Assembly (NCBI GenBank): GCA_963664245.1
Contig: OY760934.1
Coordinates: forward strand, 1,860,001-1,924,000
From: GCA-2711565 sp963664245
Lineage (GTDB): Bacteria > Bacteroidota > Bacteroidia > Bacteroidales > GCA-2711565
Length of the DNA: 64,000 nt
Reading direction: 5' to 3'
Shown here: piece after piece, positions 53,660-64,000 of the stretch
How the letters are laid out: every line of letters begins with the position of its first letter
How positions within the stretch are numbered: the first letter of the stretch is position 1
Translations under genes and position numbers: made by a program
Notes under the pieces: model-generated
The model's database searches: none
Seen by the model: only the letters and a program-made list of their open reading frames with translations
What the model was told of the DNA's origin: nothing

Positions 53660-56600
53660 TTAATTAAGGAAAAAACGTAAGCTAAACCCTCCGGTAGTTG
53701 TTGCGTTCGGGTATTGCGAACTAACAAACGGGTTATTAACCACCCTGTCGAAATATAAACGAAGGTTGAATTTTTGGCTAACCAAATAATCGGCAGAAAA
53801 GTTAATGGACAATATTTCCTGTCCGGCAGAAATCTGATTAATATTTTCATCCATCCGGCGAAGTGTTGTTTTGTTTGAACGCAATGAAAAATCAGCCTTA
53901 ATGTTCAAATCGCTCTTTACTTGCCTTGTTCTTCCATTATTACCGCTGATAGTTCTAAACCCAAGATTAACATTCTTAATACGGTAACCCAGTCCTATTA
54001 CCAATTCGTCACTTTTCATTTCGGTCAACTGGTTATTGGCAAAACTAAACGACAGGTTTCTTGATTTTTTGATTTCGAAACGGGTACTCAAACTGTTCTT
54101 CATCACAATATCAACACTTATCAGTGGAACAAATTGCTCGGTAATTGAAATCTGGGAAATGTCGTATTCGGGAATCAGGTTGGTGCCATTTTCATAAAAA
54201 GCAGCCGGAAAACCATTTAACATTATACGTTCGACATTAGACACAAAATTACCGATGTTGTAAGAAGCACGATAAGCATGAGAAATGGTGATATTTCTGA
54301 ACAACTCTTTTATAAATGGGATACGGGTCAGCCCCGAATATGTTAACCGCCAATTAGGTAAGGGAATAGATGGGAATTGTTTCAGTTTCACGGATTTGGG
54401 GTCTTTACCGGAATAAGCCGCTAAAAACGAATACATCAGTACATCTTGTGCATCGGGCCCGTAACCGGTAGGAAATTCTGTTAAGGTGGTAATCCCGTCA
54501 CTGTTAATTACCTCGTGTATTTCGGTTCCTCCCAAAATATTGGGGTTCATGTCTGCCAAACGGTCTGCAATAACCTGTCGGTTATTCCTCATGTCTTCAA
54601 AAGCTTTTGATCTATCATCGCCAAATACATCGTTAAAAGCAGTGCCTAATGCCAAAAACGAAATACTGAAACTTCCGTTATCGGTTGGTGAATAAGATTG
54701 GAAATAACCATTTTCATCGGCCCTGAAATATTCCTGGTGATTAATGGAGTAGGCCCTGTCGGCAGTCAACTCAACTTTAAAATCGGGGAAAGGTTCAAAT
54801 GAGACGCGAGCCGAAAAATTTGTAGTTCGTTTAGTAAAATAACTTTGGTTTAGTAAAGTATCGGTTGTTAACCAGCCGTTTCTGATGGCATCATTGCGAA
54901 TATCCCGTTGATCACCAAATACAAACCCAATACCAGGGGCTAATTTCGACGGACTGCGATCCTGTAAATCGGGAAATGCAGCCAGGTCGGGGCTGTAATT
55001 TCTGGCATTGCCCAATATTGTTGGTTCGGGTAAAAAGCCCGGCAAAAATGTTCCGGCTGTTTTGGTATAAGTAAACGAAGCTCTCTTAATTCCAGTAATA
55101 ACATTCATGGCTACTTTCAAGATTTTTTCGCCAATAGGGTTTTCAGGTCTTACACGCTTAACAGAGTCATTTTTACTTTGTCCCGCATTCCTTTGGAACC
55201 CACCTCCAAATCCAGGTCCCCCACCTCCTCTTCTGCTTTTTCGTTTAAGGTTTTTTAAATAAGGAATTTTATCATATAACTGATCAAAGTTGAAGTTTCC
55301 GGTAAACTGAAATTGCATTGAATTTTCAATTTGATTTCCCAGGCGGTCTTGCGTTGATTTTGGCGAAGCAGTCCAGTTGTATGTACTCAGGTATTTTGCA
55401 TTCGAAGTGACCCAATTAAAAACAGGGAATTTATTAATCGGCAAGTTATAATTTACCGTTAGCGCATGATCGTATTGGTTAAGCGTTCCAAAGTTCTTGA
55501 TTTCTTCCCAAACAGCTTTACGGTAAGCATCGTATTCGGGGGTTCCTTTTTCGGGGTTACCCGAAGGCTCGTCAATATAAGCGGTTGCACTTGATCTAAA
55601 ATCGATGCTAAGCGATTGGGACAAATCAAATTTCATGTTAAAATCACGGTTCCAATCCCACTGTTTGGTATAATATGTTTGCATCGGAACATCGCCGCTA
55701 CTTTTATTGCGATACCGGAGTTGATTATACTCCCGATACATATCCGAACTGGCATAAATTTGTTTCGGCAATAAATAAAAATTAAAATCTTTTAAAATCC
55801 TCAAGTAGGGCGATTTTGAAAATAACTTCACATTATTTAGTGGCTTGTACTGCTTTGGGTTCCCCCTGAAATTATAAGTAATGCCACCCCGGTAAGTTCG
55901 CCTTAAGTCATGTTCAATATCAATATTACGGGCATAAATTTCGGAATAGGCATAATTAAACGTAAAGTTTTCAATATCATAAACCCGTGCTTTTTTGCTG
56001 CCGGTTCGTTCTTTACGAACATTAACAAAATTAATATTCTTGCGTTGCTCTACATCTTCAACAATTTTCAATAAAGAGTCTTTTTCCGCCTGGTTTTTAT
56101 ATGAATCTAATACATCTTTTAATACCACATCGGGATCGAGCGGGTTATATTCAGGAACAATTTTAGTTTTAGAATAATCAAAGTGAACCGGAATTTTAAC
56201 CCCCGATTTTTCGGGGAAAAATTTACCAAGTTCTATATCGGCACTAAAATCAAAATTTGTTGATTTTTCTTTTTGTGTTTCGTTTACTTTTTGTTCAATG
56301 CTCCCAAAGCCGGGGGTGCTATGGCTGCCACTTACGGTAATCCGCCCAAGGTCGGCAAGGTTAGCAGAGAAACGGGCAGTTGCAGCCCATCCTCCTTTGC
56401 TCCGGTAATCAGATAAACGCAACTCATTGATCCAAATTTCAGCACTCTTAATTTGGCCATCATCATCGTCTGAGAAAGAACGCTGTTTAGGATTTCGTAT
56501 CCCAACCAAAAAGGCCTTAACATCACTTATGCTCGGAACCCCCAGAATGGTAATTTTGTGTTCCCCATTTTGAACCACATAAGGCGAAGAAGTTGTAACA

Positions 56601-59600
56601 CCGGTATTCGGTTCACGCATAGCTACATTCCGATCCAGCTTAATTTTTACAAGCTCTTCTAAATCTATTTCAAAGGCATTTTCATCGGGCCAAATCAAAT
56701 CTGCTTCAGCAAACGAAGTACCCCATGGTGTAAGTTTTAACGGGATTTCATATTCGTAATAATTTTCATTAAAATCCGATCCCATCCGGATAAAGAGCGT
56801 AAGGTCGCCATCTTCAAGATCATCTGTTTCACTTACTTTTTCGGCATGGGCATACATTTTCAATTTTTTGTACTGACGAAAATCAAAATTGGTGGTTTTA
56901 AAAGCTCCGCGGGCATCACCATCCAACAAATTTTCAACTTTTAACACCATCGACTGTTCATTTTGCCGAACAATATTGGTGGTTGAAATATTTTGCTCAC
57001 GTTCTATTCCCGGAGGAATGACATAAGGGATTGGGGTCCGGCTACCGTTTTCTTCTATGTTTACAGCAGAAATATCAAGCGTTGTTTCAACAGTGCCAGA
57101 ATTGGCAACAAATTCTCCCGGGCGAAGCAGCGATTGCCTATAGCGTCGCCATTCACTACGAACCAACTCGAGTGTTGCAAAACGAAGTACCACCGGACGT
57201 TTGAACCCGCGCATAAAGGTTCGCATAAAACGAATAGATTTAAAATCTTCTATCGAACCAATCACATCATCAGGACTGTTGATCGGGATTTTAAACTGGT
57301 ACCATTTCACCGATTTGGTTTCTCCGTTTGGTAAAGTGTGGGTGGTTGCTTCAAAAACATCGGTAATATAATTTTGCCCCACCTGCATTTGCGAAGGATC
57401 TAAATTTACCTCGTACTGATAATAACGTTCACCTTCACTCAAAGTGTTATCATTATTAATATCCTCAACATTTGGCAAAGAAGATGAGGATGTTGGATAG
57501 GATTCGGGGTTTAGCTCATCACTCGGCGAGTTCCCTTCCGGGTTGTTATACAATTTATAACGCTCTAAAACACTGACAAAACGGTCGTCGCCGTCAAAGT
57601 CAGTTCCCCTGAAATAATGATAATCATCATTTGAAGGATCATTAACAGCTTTTTGATATGCCGCTGAACCTGTACCAAACAGCCCGCTGATTTTTTCAAT
57701 ATAATTATGTAAACCTCCACCAGCCTGACTATAAAATTTTAATTCGTCGTCAGAAGACAATCCGTCATAACCCACATCCTGATATTTTCTTGAACCGGTT
57801 GTAAAAGTTCCAACAAGTGATTGAATAGAAGGAACACGCCCCCAAATAGTAGTATCTACATCTACCACAAGTTCGTTTTTAGGTAAACCATTTTCAAAAC
57901 TTTTGCGCGAATCGCGAAGAATATCTTCCGAAATATCGCCCAGGTTAAAATAAAGTTTCCCTGAGTTTGTTGCATCATCAACAAAAGGATCCATTAACCA
58001 AAACTCGATGTATTCCACATTTTGAGATTCAAAATCGGGAAAATCAATTTCGCGCATCATCCCGCCCCAACGTGTTTCAGGCGATCTTAAATCGCCCTGG
58101 TTATTAATACCGGCCGAAATACCGCCTATGGGGTCTACATCAAAATTGTATGGCCCTTTTTCCTGCGGGTAAAATGCCATATTTAAAACAGCTATATTGG
58201 TAGGGATTCCGTTTGGAATATCTTTATTGGGGAACACCTCATTCTCCAAAACCTGGCGTACCGAATGTTTCGACAATTCTTCATTGGTAACATTCGAAGG
58301 CCGATAATTGGTGTTACGGTCGTAAAACAACGGATCGATGACATACCATGCAAAACGGGCCCGGTTCATACCATATTCTAATTCTTTGTCGGGAGCAGCC
58401 TCGGGAAATAAATTTGTTTGTCCCTGGGGCGTACTTGCCAGATTCCAGTAAATATGGCTCTTTAAATCGATCGAAGATTTGGTTCCTTCAAAATCATCAA
58501 TATAAGAAATTCCGGTTTCCCCAATAACATTGGAATGACCCGGGATAAAGTGGGCAAATTCGCCCTCAATGTTTACCCGCGAAGGAGCATTGGTTTTGAT
58601 TAAAGGAATTTTATTTACCAGTCGGGTCAAAAGTTTGGATTCTTCTTCATAATTAAAGTTCAGTCCCCAAATGGTATTCGAAATCGGGTCGTCGCCATAA
58701 TTTGTTTTTTGGGTTATCGGCCGTTCATTTAAATTGATGATGGTTGCCCCGATGTTGGTTCGCTCATTAATTTCATGATTTACGTGCAGCCCCATGTAAC
58801 GTTTTGATTGCATGTTGAACATGGAGTTGCTTTCCATGGAAATATTGATGGGTGTCCCGGAATTTAAAATTCCTTCATTTAAAAGGATTACCCGACCCAG
58901 GGTATAATCAACAATATAATCCAGGTTTTCTGTCAGCGGGATTCCTCCGGCGGTAACCTTCACCGATCCTTCCGGGATATTAAAGGCATTCAACGAAATT
59001 TCGTTGCTGGTTGAAGACTTGAAAAAACCTTCGAGTACGTATTTATTTTTTTCGGGGTATTGTTCGGCCCCAGATTTAGTCATGGTATAAAGCGAGTCGT
59101 AAGCGTATTTGTCGGCAAGATCCGGGTTGGAAAATAAATTACGGATATCTTTCCCAAAAGGTTCAAGTACGGGAAAAAAGATCCGTCCGTTGGCCGACTG
59201 GATGGTCCCACCGTTGGTTGCTGCATTATCAATAAAGTCAAACAAACCGTCGCCCGGAGGGTTCATGTTCTGATCGAGCTTATCCATACCCAACAAACGG
59301 ATAAGCGGAATCCCTTTTACCTCTTCACCGCCTTCAGAAAAATAAGCCGTTGGGACTCCTTTCTCATCTCCGGAATATAAAATATTAAAAATGAAATCAT
59401 CGGGATTAACTTGATAAGCCTGCATCGAGTATACATTCTTCATCATCAAATCCCACATTGGATTTTTGGTGTTGACAGCCGTACTTTTCAGCAATTTCAC
59501 GATCAAGTTCTTGGGGCTGTTGATACCCTGATCCGAAAATTCCCCAACCTGGTAAACTTTACTGTCGCCAAGCACCGTATATTGAAAAGCCACTGCCAAA

Positions 59601-61003
59601 GTTTGATCCGGCCCCAAAGAAGTGTTCAGCGAAATAAAACCAAGCTTAGAATTAAACGTGTATTCGGAAGGGCTCAACTTACGGGCACTTTCCACTTTTT
59701 CAAAATCTTCGCCCTGCACAAAATAATTCGAACCACCGACATTTAAAGGATCGCTTTGCAAATATTTTGTAACACTGTTAATGTCGCGAACCTTGGCCTC
59801 ATCCATATTTTCAATCAAATCATTGCTTTCATTAGAGGGCAAACGACTTGATTTAGAATTGATATTGGAATTATACGGATCAAATTCGCCCAAATCGGTA
59901 AAAGCAATAATGTTACGGTTTTCGCCAACAGCCGCACCAATATTGGTAACCCAAACTTCTACACGGGTAATAATGATTTTTGAATCTATAAAACGTAAAT
60001 CCCTTAAAGCATAATTATAGCGGTTTGTTGTTTCACCATTTACATTAATATCTTCCCTGAAATATTGCCCCAGGAAAAAATGCCGGTTCTCTTCGTAATC
60101 CAGAGCTGTAAGGTTGAACTCATTGGTTTGGGCTCCTCCCTGAACCGTAATGGTGGATGTTTCGCTTTCCTGCTGGGAAAATACTCCGGTTACGGTTGTT
60201 TTTCCAAAACGCAACTTGGTTTTAACGCCAAACAATCCCTGGCTTCCGTTAATCAGGGTAGTGGGCAACGAAAAATTAACATCACCAGCCTCTATCAACT
60301 GGATGATTTCATCTTCTTCCCCTTCATACCGCAACTTTAAATTATTTTCAAATTCAAAAGTTGATTCGGTATTGTAATTGGTCTTGAACTCAATTTTGTC
60401 GCCAATTTTAGCCACCACACTCATTTGAATTTTTTCATTAAAATCGAAACTAGTGGTACGCCGTTGACGAACATCCAAGGTTTCATTTTTACGGTGATTG
60501 GATAAAAATCCAAAGGTTAACTCTGCCGAACCCTGTGGGCGGATCTCAATAAGATTGCTTCCAAATACATTTTCAAAAAGGTTGCTCCCAACGTAAATTG
60601 AAGGAATAATTCCATCCTGCACACCCGCCCTGGTAGCCAGCTGCGATTTTGATTTCCAGAAATCGAATTTGTTTCTTTCGGCAATGTATTCCTGGTATTC
60701 GTCAAAACTCATTACAATCGGGGGAGCACATTCAATATTTCCGATTTTTTGTTTCAGGATGTATGTTTTGGTTTCCGGATCATACTCAAAAATATGACGG
60801 ATATTTTCGGGTTGGTTTAAAAAAAGCGAACGCTGATTGCGGAAATTCAAGAAATTTAAATCATCGCCGTTTACTTTAATAGGTGTTTTTTTTGTTGTAT
60901 CCGGGGTATATTGTGCATAACCATTGCCATAACAAACAACGATGAAAATCACCCAGCAAATAAATGACTTATATGTTAGCTTTTGGTTCAAACGGACATA
61001 CAA
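53660..61003 (-). CDS. sprA: T9SS outer-membrane translocon protein SprA (Sov)
   Basis: A 2447-aa protein that forms the very large outer-membrane barrel through which type IX cargo passes. An N-terminal signal sequence is seen (FICWVIFIVVCYGNGYAQ). Family-typical blocks include SFDFNEKIQMSVVAKIGDK near residue 195, FISLNTSLGPDQTLAVAFQY, YIEFWLMDPFV and the terminal GGFSLRFFLN. Length and the ruvA-sprA-gcvH order fit the family. No ATG start is seen: TTG at 61003 or 60991 (giving NQKLTYKSF next) must serve. It should export the five T9SS-sorted proteins of the accessory locus. Confidence 0.95.
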   Translation of the reverse strand: MYVRLNQKLTYKSFICWVIFIVVCYGNGYAQYTPDTTKKTPIKVNGDDLNFLNFRNQRSLFLNQPENIRHIFEYDPETKTYILKQKIGNIECAPPIVMSFDEYQEYIAERNKFDFWKSKSQLATRAGVQDGIIPSIYVGSNLFENVFGSNLIEIRPQGSAELTFGFLSNHRKNETLDVRQRRTTSFDFNEKIQMSVVAKIGDKIEFKTNYNTESTFEFENNLKLRYEGEEDEIIQLIEAGDVNFSLPTTLINGSQGLFGVKTKLRFGKTTVTGVFSQQESETSTITVQGGAQTNEFNLTALDYEENRHFFLGQYFREDINVNGETTNRYNYALRDLRFIDSKIIITRVEVWVTNIGAAVGENRNIIAFTDLGEFDPYNSNINSKSSRLPSNESNDLIENMDEAKVRDINSVTKYLQSDPLNVGGSNYFVQGEDFEKVESARKLSPSEYTFNSKLGFISLNTSLGPDQTLAVAFQYTVLGDSKVYQVGEFSDQGINSPKNLIVKLLKSTAVNTKNPMWDLMMKNVYSMQAYQVNPDDFIFNILYSGDEKGVPTAYFSEGGEEVKGIPLIRLLGMDKLDQNMNPPGDGLFDFIDNAATNGGTIQSANGRIFFPVLEPFGKDIRNLFSNPDLADKYAYDSLYTMTKSGAEQYPEKNKYVLEGFFKSSTSNEISLNAFNIPEGSVKVTAGGIPLTENLDYIVDYTLGRVILLNEGILNSGTPINISMESNSMFNMQSKRYMGLHVNHEINERTNIGATIINLNERPITQKTNYGDDPISNTIWGLNFNYEEESKLLTRLVNKIPLIKTNAPSRVNIEGEFAHFIPGHSNVIGETGISYIDDFEGTKSSIDLKSHIYWNLASTPQGQTNLFPEAAPDKELEYGMNRARFAWYVIDPLFYDRNTNYRPSNVTNEELSKHSVRQVLENEVFPNKDIPNGIPTNIAVLNMAFYPQEKGPYNFDVDPIGGISAGINNQGDLRSPETRWGGMMREIDFPDFESQNVEYIEFWLMDPFVDDATNSGKLYFNLGDISEDILRDSRKSFENGLPKNELVVDVDTTIWGRVPSIQSLVGTFTTGSRKYQDVGYDGLSSDDELKFYSQAGGGLHNYIEKISGLFGTGSAAYQKAVNDPSNDDYHYFRGTDFDGDDRFVSVLERYKLYNNPEGNSPSDELNPESYPTSSSSLPNVEDINNDNTLSEGERYYQYEVNLDPSQMQVGQNYITDVFEATTHTLPNGETKSVKWYQFKIPINSPDDVIGSIEDFKSIRFMRTFMRGFKRPVVLRFATLELVRSEWRRYRQSLLRPGEFVANSGTVETTLDISAVNIEENGSRTPIPYVIPPGIEREQNISTTNIVRQNEQSMVLKVENLLDGDARGAFKTTNFDFRQYKKLKMYAHAEKVSETDDLEDGDLTLFIRMGSDFNENYYEYEIPLKLTPWGTSFAEADLIWPDENAFEIDLEELVKIKLDRNVAMREPNTGVTTSSPYVVQNGEHKITILGVPSISDVKAFLVGIRNPKQRSFSDDDDGQIKSAEIWINELRLSDYRSKGGWAATARFSANLADLGRITVSGSHSTPGFGSIEQKVNETQKEKSTNFDFSADIELGKFFPEKSGVKIPVHFDYSKTKIVPEYNPLDPDVVLKDVLDSYKNQAEKDSLLKIVEDVEQRKNINFVNVRKERTGSKKARVYDIENFTFNYAYSEIYARNIDIEHDLRRTYRGGITYNFRGNPKQYKPLNNVKLFSKSPYLRILKDFNFYLLPKQIYASSDMYREYNQLRYRNKSSGDVPMQTYYTKQWDWNRDFNMKFDLSQSLSIDFRSSATAYIDEPSGNPEKGTPEYDAYRKAVWEEIKNFGTLNQYDHALTVNYNLPINKFPVFNWVTSNAKYLSTYNWTASPKSTQDRLGNQIENSMQFQFTGNFNFDQLYDKIPYLKNLKRKSRRGGGGPGFGGGFQRNAGQSKNDSVKRVRPENPIGEKILKVAMNVITGIKRASFTYTKTAGTFLPGFLPEPTILGNARNYSPDLAAFPDLQDRSPSKLAPGIGFVFGDQRDIRNDAIRNGWLTTDTLLNQSYFTKRTTNFSARVSFEPFPDFKVELTADRAYSINHQEYFRADENGYFQSYSPTDNGSFSISFLALGTAFNDVFGDDRSKAFEDMRNNRQVIADRLADMNPNILGGTEIHEVINSDGITTLTEFPTGYGPDAQDVLMYSFLAAYSGKDPKSVKLKQFPSIPLPNWRLTYSGLTRIPFIKELFRNITISHAYRASYNIGNFVSNVERIMLNGFPAAFYENGTNLIPEYDISQISITEQFVPLISVDIVMKNSLSTRFEIKKSRNLSFSFANNQLTEMKSDELVIGLGYRIKNVNLGFRTISGNNGRTRQVKSDLNIKADFSLRSNKTTLRRMDENINQISAGQEILSINFSADYLVSQKFNLRLYFDRVVNNPFVSSQYPNATTTGGFSLRFFLN

Positions 61004-61032
61004 ATTTTTGGCACAATCAGGATTACATTCTG

Positions 61033-61617
61033 TTACAACAACTTTAAGGCACTTTTAATTAAATCTTCGACGCTGGCGTTATCGCCTTGTTCTGCTAATA
61101 TTTTATCAAGCATACGAGAGGCCGTATTTTTGTTAAAGCCTAGTATTATTAAACCTGATAACGCTTCATCCCTGATGGTATTGTGTGAAATTGTAAGATT
61201 TTGGGGCTGTATTTCTTCTTTCCCAAGTTTATCCTGAAGATCGACAATAATTCGTTGAGCTGTTTTACCGCCAATGCCTTTTACGCTTTGCAAGGTTTTT
61301 ACATCGCCCGAGGTAATTACATTAAATAAATCATCGGGGGTCATTGATGATAAAATCAACCGGGCCGTATTGGCTCCAATGCCCGAAACAGAAATCAGGT
61401 TTCTAAACAAAATCCGCTCTGTTTCTGTAAAAAAACCATACAAAAGCTGTGCATCTTCCCTCACCACAAAATGGCACAAAAGCTTACAGTTTTCGCTTTC
61501 GCCAATTTGCGAATATGTATTCAACGAGATATGGATCTGATAACCAACCCCATGAACATCCAGAGTAACAAAAGTAGGGGTTTTCTCAACAAGTCGTCCT
61601 TCGAGGTATGAGTACAT
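61033..61617 (-). CDS. ruvA: Holliday junction branch migration protein RuvA
   Basis: A 194-aa tetrameric junction-binding subunit of the RuvAB motor. OB-fold N-terminal domain (MYSYLEGRLVEKTPTFVTLD), helix-hairpin-helix region with LISVSGIGANTARLIL and LQSVKGIGGKTAQRIIVDL, and a C-terminal RuvB-binding domain. It precedes sprA by 29 bp. Confidence 0.95.
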   Translation of the reverse strand: MYSYLEGRLVEKTPTFVTLDVHGVGYQIHISLNTYSQIGESENCKLLCHFVVREDAQLLYGFFTETERILFRNLISVSGIGANTARLILSSMTPDDLFNVITSGDVKTLQSVKGIGGKTAQRIIVDLQDKLGKEEIQPQNLTISHNTIRDEALSGLIILGFNKNTASRMLDKILAEQGDNASVEDLIKSALKLL

Positions 61618-61661
61618 TCTTTAATTTTTAATGGCTGTATTTCGGTTTAAAAGCAAAAATA

Positions 61662-61669
61662 CAAATTTA
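61662..61669 (-). promoter_or_regulatory. -7 box of ruvA-sprA
   Basis: On the minus strand the sequence is TAAATTTG, 45 bp upstream of the ruvA ATG. A TTTG lies 16 bp further upstream, somewhat short of the usual spacing. Confidence 0.45.
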
Positions 61670-61779
61670 TATGAATTGTGTTCGCCAAAAAATCAGATGC
61701 AAAATTAAGTTCAATATACAAACTAATTTTTAATGAATATATATAGAAAAAACGGTGTTAATAGCGATGATTTTATTCC

Positions 61780-61787
61780 TAAATTTG
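61780..61787 (+). promoter_or_regulatory. -7 box of maeB
   Basis: TAAATTTG matches TAnnTTTG and lies 44 bp before the maeB ATG. Confidence 0.45.
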
Positions 61788-61831
61788 TTCCCGATTGTTT
61801 GTTAATCTATTCACAGTAAATCAAGTATAAC

Positions 61832-64000
61832 ATGGATAATTTATTCAGAAAGGATGCCTTGAATTATCATTCTCAAGGTAGACCAGGCAAGATTGAAGTC
61901 ATTCCAACCAAGCCTTATTCAACCCAAAGAGACCTTTCATTAGCCTACAGCCCGGGAGTAGCAGACCCATGTCTCGCAATTAAAGACAACCCGGAAGAAG
62001 TTTATAAATATACTGCCAAAGGCAATCTGGTAGCTGTTATCTCAAACGGTACAGCCGTACTTGGCCTGGGCGATATTGGTGCCGAAGCCGGAAAGCCGGT
62101 AATGGAAGGAAAGGGATTGCTGTTCAAAATTTTTGCCGATATCGATGTATTCGATATCGAAATTGATGTAAAAGACATTGATAAATTTGTAGAAACCGTG
62201 GTTAATATTGCCCCTACTTTTGGAGGAATTAACCTCGAAGATATTAAAGCTCCGGAATGCTTCGAAATTGAAGACCGAATTAAAGAAGCTGTTGATATTC
62301 CTGTTATGCACGACGATCAACACGGCACGGCTATTATAACCACAGCTGGATTAATAAACGCCGTTAAGATAAATAAAAAGAAACTCGAAAACCTGAAGAT
62401 TGTAGTAAATGGTGCCGGGGCAGCGTCCATTTCTTGTACTAAACTGTACATTGCGTTAGGTGTTAAACCCGAAAATATTATCATGCTTGATTCGCGTGGA
62501 GTTCTTCACAAATCAAGAACAGACATGAACGCCATTAAAGCTCAATTTGCAACCGACAGGGATGTTCACACCCTGGAAGAAGCCCTGAAAGATGCCGATA
62601 TGTTTTTAGGGCTTTCTGTTGCCGGGGTAATGACCCCCAAAATGCTGTTATCAATGGCGAAAGATCCGATTGTTTTTGCTTGTGCAAACCCGGTTCCTGA
62701 AATCATGTATGAAGAAGCCGTTGCTACGCGTAAAGATGTAATCATGGGTACCGGGCGTTCCGACTATCCAAACCAAATTAACAATGTACTAGGATTCCCG
62801 TTTATTTTCAGGGGAGCCATGGATGTTCGCGCAACAACCATCAACGAAGAAATGAAAGTTGCTGCGGCTAAAGCCCTGGCAGACCTTGCCCAGTTGCCGG
62901 TACCGGAAGAAGTAAATATTGCTTATTCAACCAATAACCTAAAGTTCGGCAAGGATTATATTATTCCGAAACCAACCGACCCGCGTTTAATTGAACACCT
63001 TGCACCTGCCGTTGCAAAAGCAGCCATGGATAGCGGCGTAGCACGCAAACCTATCGAAGACTGGGATGCTTACCGCGATGAGCTCAGAAAACGTTTGGGA
63101 ATCAGCAATCCATTGATCCGCCAAATTAAAGCCCGTGCCAAAAACGACCCTAAACGGGTGGTATTTGCAGAAGCTGAAAATTATAAAATGCTGAAAGCTG
63201 CCGAGATCGTACAAAATGAAAAAATTGCGATACCAATTTTATTGGGTAGCGAAGATGTAATCAGGGATTTGATCCAGGAAAACGACCTGGAACTGGATGG
63301 AATAACCATTATCGATCCAAAATCAGATGCAGAAAAAGAAAGGCGTCATCAGTTTGCTCAAATGTATTACGAAAAACTGCAACGCCATGGCGTAACGGTT
63401 ACTTCGGCCAAAGACAAAATGCACCATCGAAATTACTTTAGCCCGATGATGGTTCAAAACGGTTTTGCCGATGCTATGGTTTCAGGCTTGACCCGAAACT
63501 ATCCAGATACTTTAAAGCCTGCGCTGCAAATTATTGGGAAAAAACCGGGAGCAAATTTAGTAACCGGCATGTACATTATTAACACTAAAGAAGGACCTAT
63601 TTTCTTTGCCGATTGTACCATTAACAAAAACCCATCGGCCGAAGAACTGGTTGAAATCACACTTCAAACAAAATACGCCGTTGAACAATTTAAAATTACC
63701 CCGCGTATTGCCTTTGTTTCTTACTCAAACTTTGGCTCAAACGATGGACGTATTCCTTCATTGCAGCGCGAGGCGGTTTCCATTCTTCACCGCGACTATC
63801 CCGACATGATCGTGGATGGTGAAATGCAAGCCAATGTAGCCCTTAACCCGGAAATGATTGAAGATAATTTCCCATTCTCTAAATTAAAAGGGGCTCCGGC
63901 CAACGTACTCATTTTCCCATACCTGACGGCTGGTAACGTGGCTTACAAACTGATGCAGGAAATGGGTCATTACGAAGTAATCGGCCCGGTAATCAACGGG
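61832..64000 (+). CDS. maeB: NADP-dependent malic enzyme with phosphotransacetylase-like domain, 3' end outside window
   Basis: Oxidative decarboxylation of malate to pyruvate with NADP. 723 codons are visible and the frame is still open at the window edge; the family is about 760 aa, so only a short end is missing. Malic domain: LAYSPGVADPCLAIKDNPEE, then GLGDIGAEAGKPVMEGKG and HDDQHGTAIITTAGL. NAD(P)-binding domain: IVVNGAGAASISCTKLYIALG. The C-terminal part, from about residue 430, is of the phosphate acetyltransferase type and is usually regulatory. It is divergent from ruvA. Confidence 0.93.
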   Translation, partial: MDNLFRKDALNYHSQGRPGKIEVIPTKPYSTQRDLSLAYSPGVADPCLAIKDNPEEVYKYTAKGNLVAVISNGTAVLGLGDIGAEAGKPVMEGKGLLFKIFADIDVFDIEIDVKDIDKFVETVVNIAPTFGGINLEDIKAPECFEIEDRIKEAVDIPVMHDDQHGTAIITTAGLINAVKINKKKLENLKIVVNGAGAASISCTKLYIALGVKPENIIMLDSRGVLHKSRTDMNAIKAQFATDRDVHTLEEALKDADMFLGLSVAGVMTPKMLLSMAKDPIVFACANPVPEIMYEEAVATRKDVIMGTGRSDYPNQINNVLGFPFIFRGAMDVRATTINEEMKVAAAKALADLAQLPVPEEVNIAYSTNNLKFGKDYIIPKPTDPRLIEHLAPAVAKAAMDSGVARKPIEDWDAYRDELRKRLGISNPLIRQIKARAKNDPKRVVFAEAENYKMLKAAEIVQNEKIAIPILLGSEDVIRDLIQENDLELDGITIIDPKSDAEKERRHQFAQMYYEKLQRHGVTVTSAKDKMHHRNYFSPMMVQNGFADAMVSGLTRNYPDTLKPALQIIGKKPGANLVTGMYIINTKEGPIFFADCTINKNPSAEELVEITLQTKYAVEQFKITPRIAFVSYSNFGSNDGRIPSLQREAVSILHRDYPDMIVDGEMQANVALNPEMIEDNFPFSKLKGAPANVLIFPYLTAGNVAYKLMQEMGHYEVIGPVING

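Noticed and set aside
53602..53850. 82-aa minus-strand ORF at the sprA 3' end
   Set aside because: Alternative frame within sprA; no independent support.

Overview
The window reads as chromosomal DNA of a low-GC Bacteroidota, most likely Marinilabiliales or Bacteroidales. The signs are a full-length SprA/Sov subunit of the type IX secretion system (T9SS), several T9SS sorting domains, TonB-dependent receptor genes paired with DUF4249 lipoproteins, paired TonB proteins, an SUF operon, and promoter -7 boxes of the Bacteroidota type (TAnnTTTG). The genus cannot be fixed from sequence alone.

Layout. 1-2036: membrane transport genes (NhaC-type antiporter, cut by the window edge; TSUP permease). 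2251-10104 (+): outer-membrane uptake locus with a small secreted protein, an STN-type TonB-dependent receptor, two tandemly duplicated DUF4249 lipoproteins and an MG2/plug-domain protein. 10105-40226 (almost all -): a 30-kb accessory locus, the most unusual part. 40459-48073 (-): sufB-C-D-S-E-T followed by dxs. 48237-51116 (+): thiL and uvrC. 51126-53553 (-): two TonB proteins, a VanZ-like protein and gcvH. 53660-61617 (-): sprA and ruvA. 61832-end (+): maeB, cut by the window edge.

The accessory locus appears to hold five minus-strand transcription units. Unit 1 (40226 to 33488): three phage-tail-collar (Mdp-like) proteins, a substrate-binding-like protein without a signal peptide, a formyltransferase-like enzyme, a YWTD-propeller T9SS protein and a 66-aa peptide. 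Unit 2 (31278 to 26437): a small ORF, a repetitive NTAxG-type surface protein, a short T9SS protein and a 71-aa peptide. Unit 3 (26224 to 19821): a LamG T9SS protein split by an IS1595-type element. Unit 4 (19389 to 16418): a GLUG T9SS protein and a 66-aa peptide. Unit 5 (16171 to 10105): a DUF4347/beta-helix T9SS protein, a 70-aa peptide, a PqqD-HprK fusion kinase and a nucleotidyltransferase. A TPR/HTH regulator gene (31393-33381, +) sits in the middle on the opposite strand.

The four 66-71-aa peptides share an almost invariant 42-residue twin-arginine-like leader and have variable tails carrying a Pro-Gly-Trp motif. Each lies 13-20 bp downstream of a T9SS-sorted protein gene. Together with the PqqD-like/HprK-like kinase and the nucleotidyltransferase, this suggests an undescribed peptide-modification system coupled to T9SS surface proteins. 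That function is inference; the gene layout, leader conservation, terminators and palindromes are seen directly. An IS1595-type element with an 8-bp target duplication cuts the signal peptide of the largest T9SS protein; removing the element in silico restores an intact signal peptide.

No rRNA, tRNA or CRISPR array was recognised.
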